NCBI GenBank assembly: GCA_900554265.1
Contig: USGZ01000105.1
Span: 1-6,481, forward strand
Reading direction: 5' to 3'
Length of the DNA stretch: 6,481 bases
Source: an uncultured Porphyromonadaceae bacterium
GTDB lineage: Bacteria > Bacteroidota > Bacteroidia > Bacteroidales > Muribaculaceae
The notes under the pieces are model-generated. The model was given only the letters and a program-made list of their open reading frames with translations, ran no database searches and was not told the origin of the DNA. The position numbers and the translations under genes were made by a program. Positions 6,413 to 6,481 of the stretch are shown here, piece by piece (within the stretch, counting starts at the first letter, position 1; each line of letters starts with the position of its first letter).

Positions 6413-6481
6413 TCAGAGCGCCACCTTTGCGGACCGGCTTCCGGAGGGGGTGAAGGCGCGGACAATGTAGACGCCGCCAGC
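6413..6481 (-). CDS. C-terminal tail of a probable T9SS cargo protein (5' part outside window)
   Basis: Only the last 22 codons and a TGA stop (6413-6415) are inside the window; the gene continues past the right edge. The translated tail contains GGVYIVRAFTPSG and ends KVAL. A Gly-Val-Tyr-Ile-Val-Arg strand, a short turn with Gly, and a final Lys-Val-hydrophobic ending at the very C-terminus match the last two strands of the type A T9SS sorting domain, the signal that directs cargo through this same system and is then removed by PorU (family knowledge). The strand and frame are open to the edge, and the stop lies 69 nt before porT. With so few residues, another beta-sandwich C-terminus cannot be excluded. 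The function of the main body of the protein cannot be seen. Confidence 0.7.
   Translation of the reverse strand, partial: AGGVYIVRAFTPSGSRSAKVAL

Noticed and set aside
1..6481. Possible CRISPR array, insertion sequence, tRNA or rRNA.
   Set aside because: No spaced direct repeats, transposase frame, terminal repeats or RNA gene sequence was seen; nearly all the DNA is occupied by the six minus-strand genes and the cargo-like tail.

Overview
The window is a type IX secretion system (T9SS, Por/Gld) core locus from a member of the phylum Bacteroidota. Every real gene lies on the minus strand, so transcription runs from the right edge to the left edge. The base composition is GC-rich. There are no Shine-Dalgarno sequences before the starts, and the proteins most resemble the Bacteroidales Por type, so a Bacteroidales gut or oral anaerobe is likely. 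A Muribaculaceae- or Rikenellaceae-like lineage is possible but cannot be settled from this sequence.

Layout in transcription order (right to left): (1) the last 22 codons of a gene that enters from beyond the right edge, whose product ends like a T9SS C-terminal sorting domain, so it may be a cargo protein; (2) a 69-nt spacer with a GC-rich interrupted inverted repeat and an A/T-rich leader; (3) porT, an outer-membrane beta-barrel protein; (4) porP (sprF), an outer-membrane barrel protein; (5) porK (gldK), a lipoprotein with a formylglycine-generating-enzyme-like fold; (6) porL (gldL), an inner-membrane motor protein; (7) porM (gldM), its inner-membrane and periplasm-spanning partner; (8) porN (gldN), the periplasmic partner of PorK, cut off by the left edge. 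Gaps between porT and porN are only 7, 37, 30, 14 and 17 nt, which fits one operon.

How the genes work together (family knowledge): PorL and PorM form the proton-driven motor in the inner membrane. PorM reaches across the periplasm to the PorK-PorN ring under the outer membrane. PorP and PorT are outer-membrane components needed for secretion. Substrates carry a C-terminal sorting domain. The motor residues established for GldL and GldM in Flavobacterium johnsoniae are all present or conservatively replaced, so the system looks functional. Translocon and attachment genes (sov/sprA, porV, porU, porQ, porZ, porW, porX/porY) are not in this window.

This is a known system, not a new one. The points most worth a second look are the cargo-like tail directly upstream of the operon, porT joined to porPKLMN, and a lipobox-like Cys in the PorN signal peptide. 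Very long open frames on the plus strand are GC-driven shadows of these genes.
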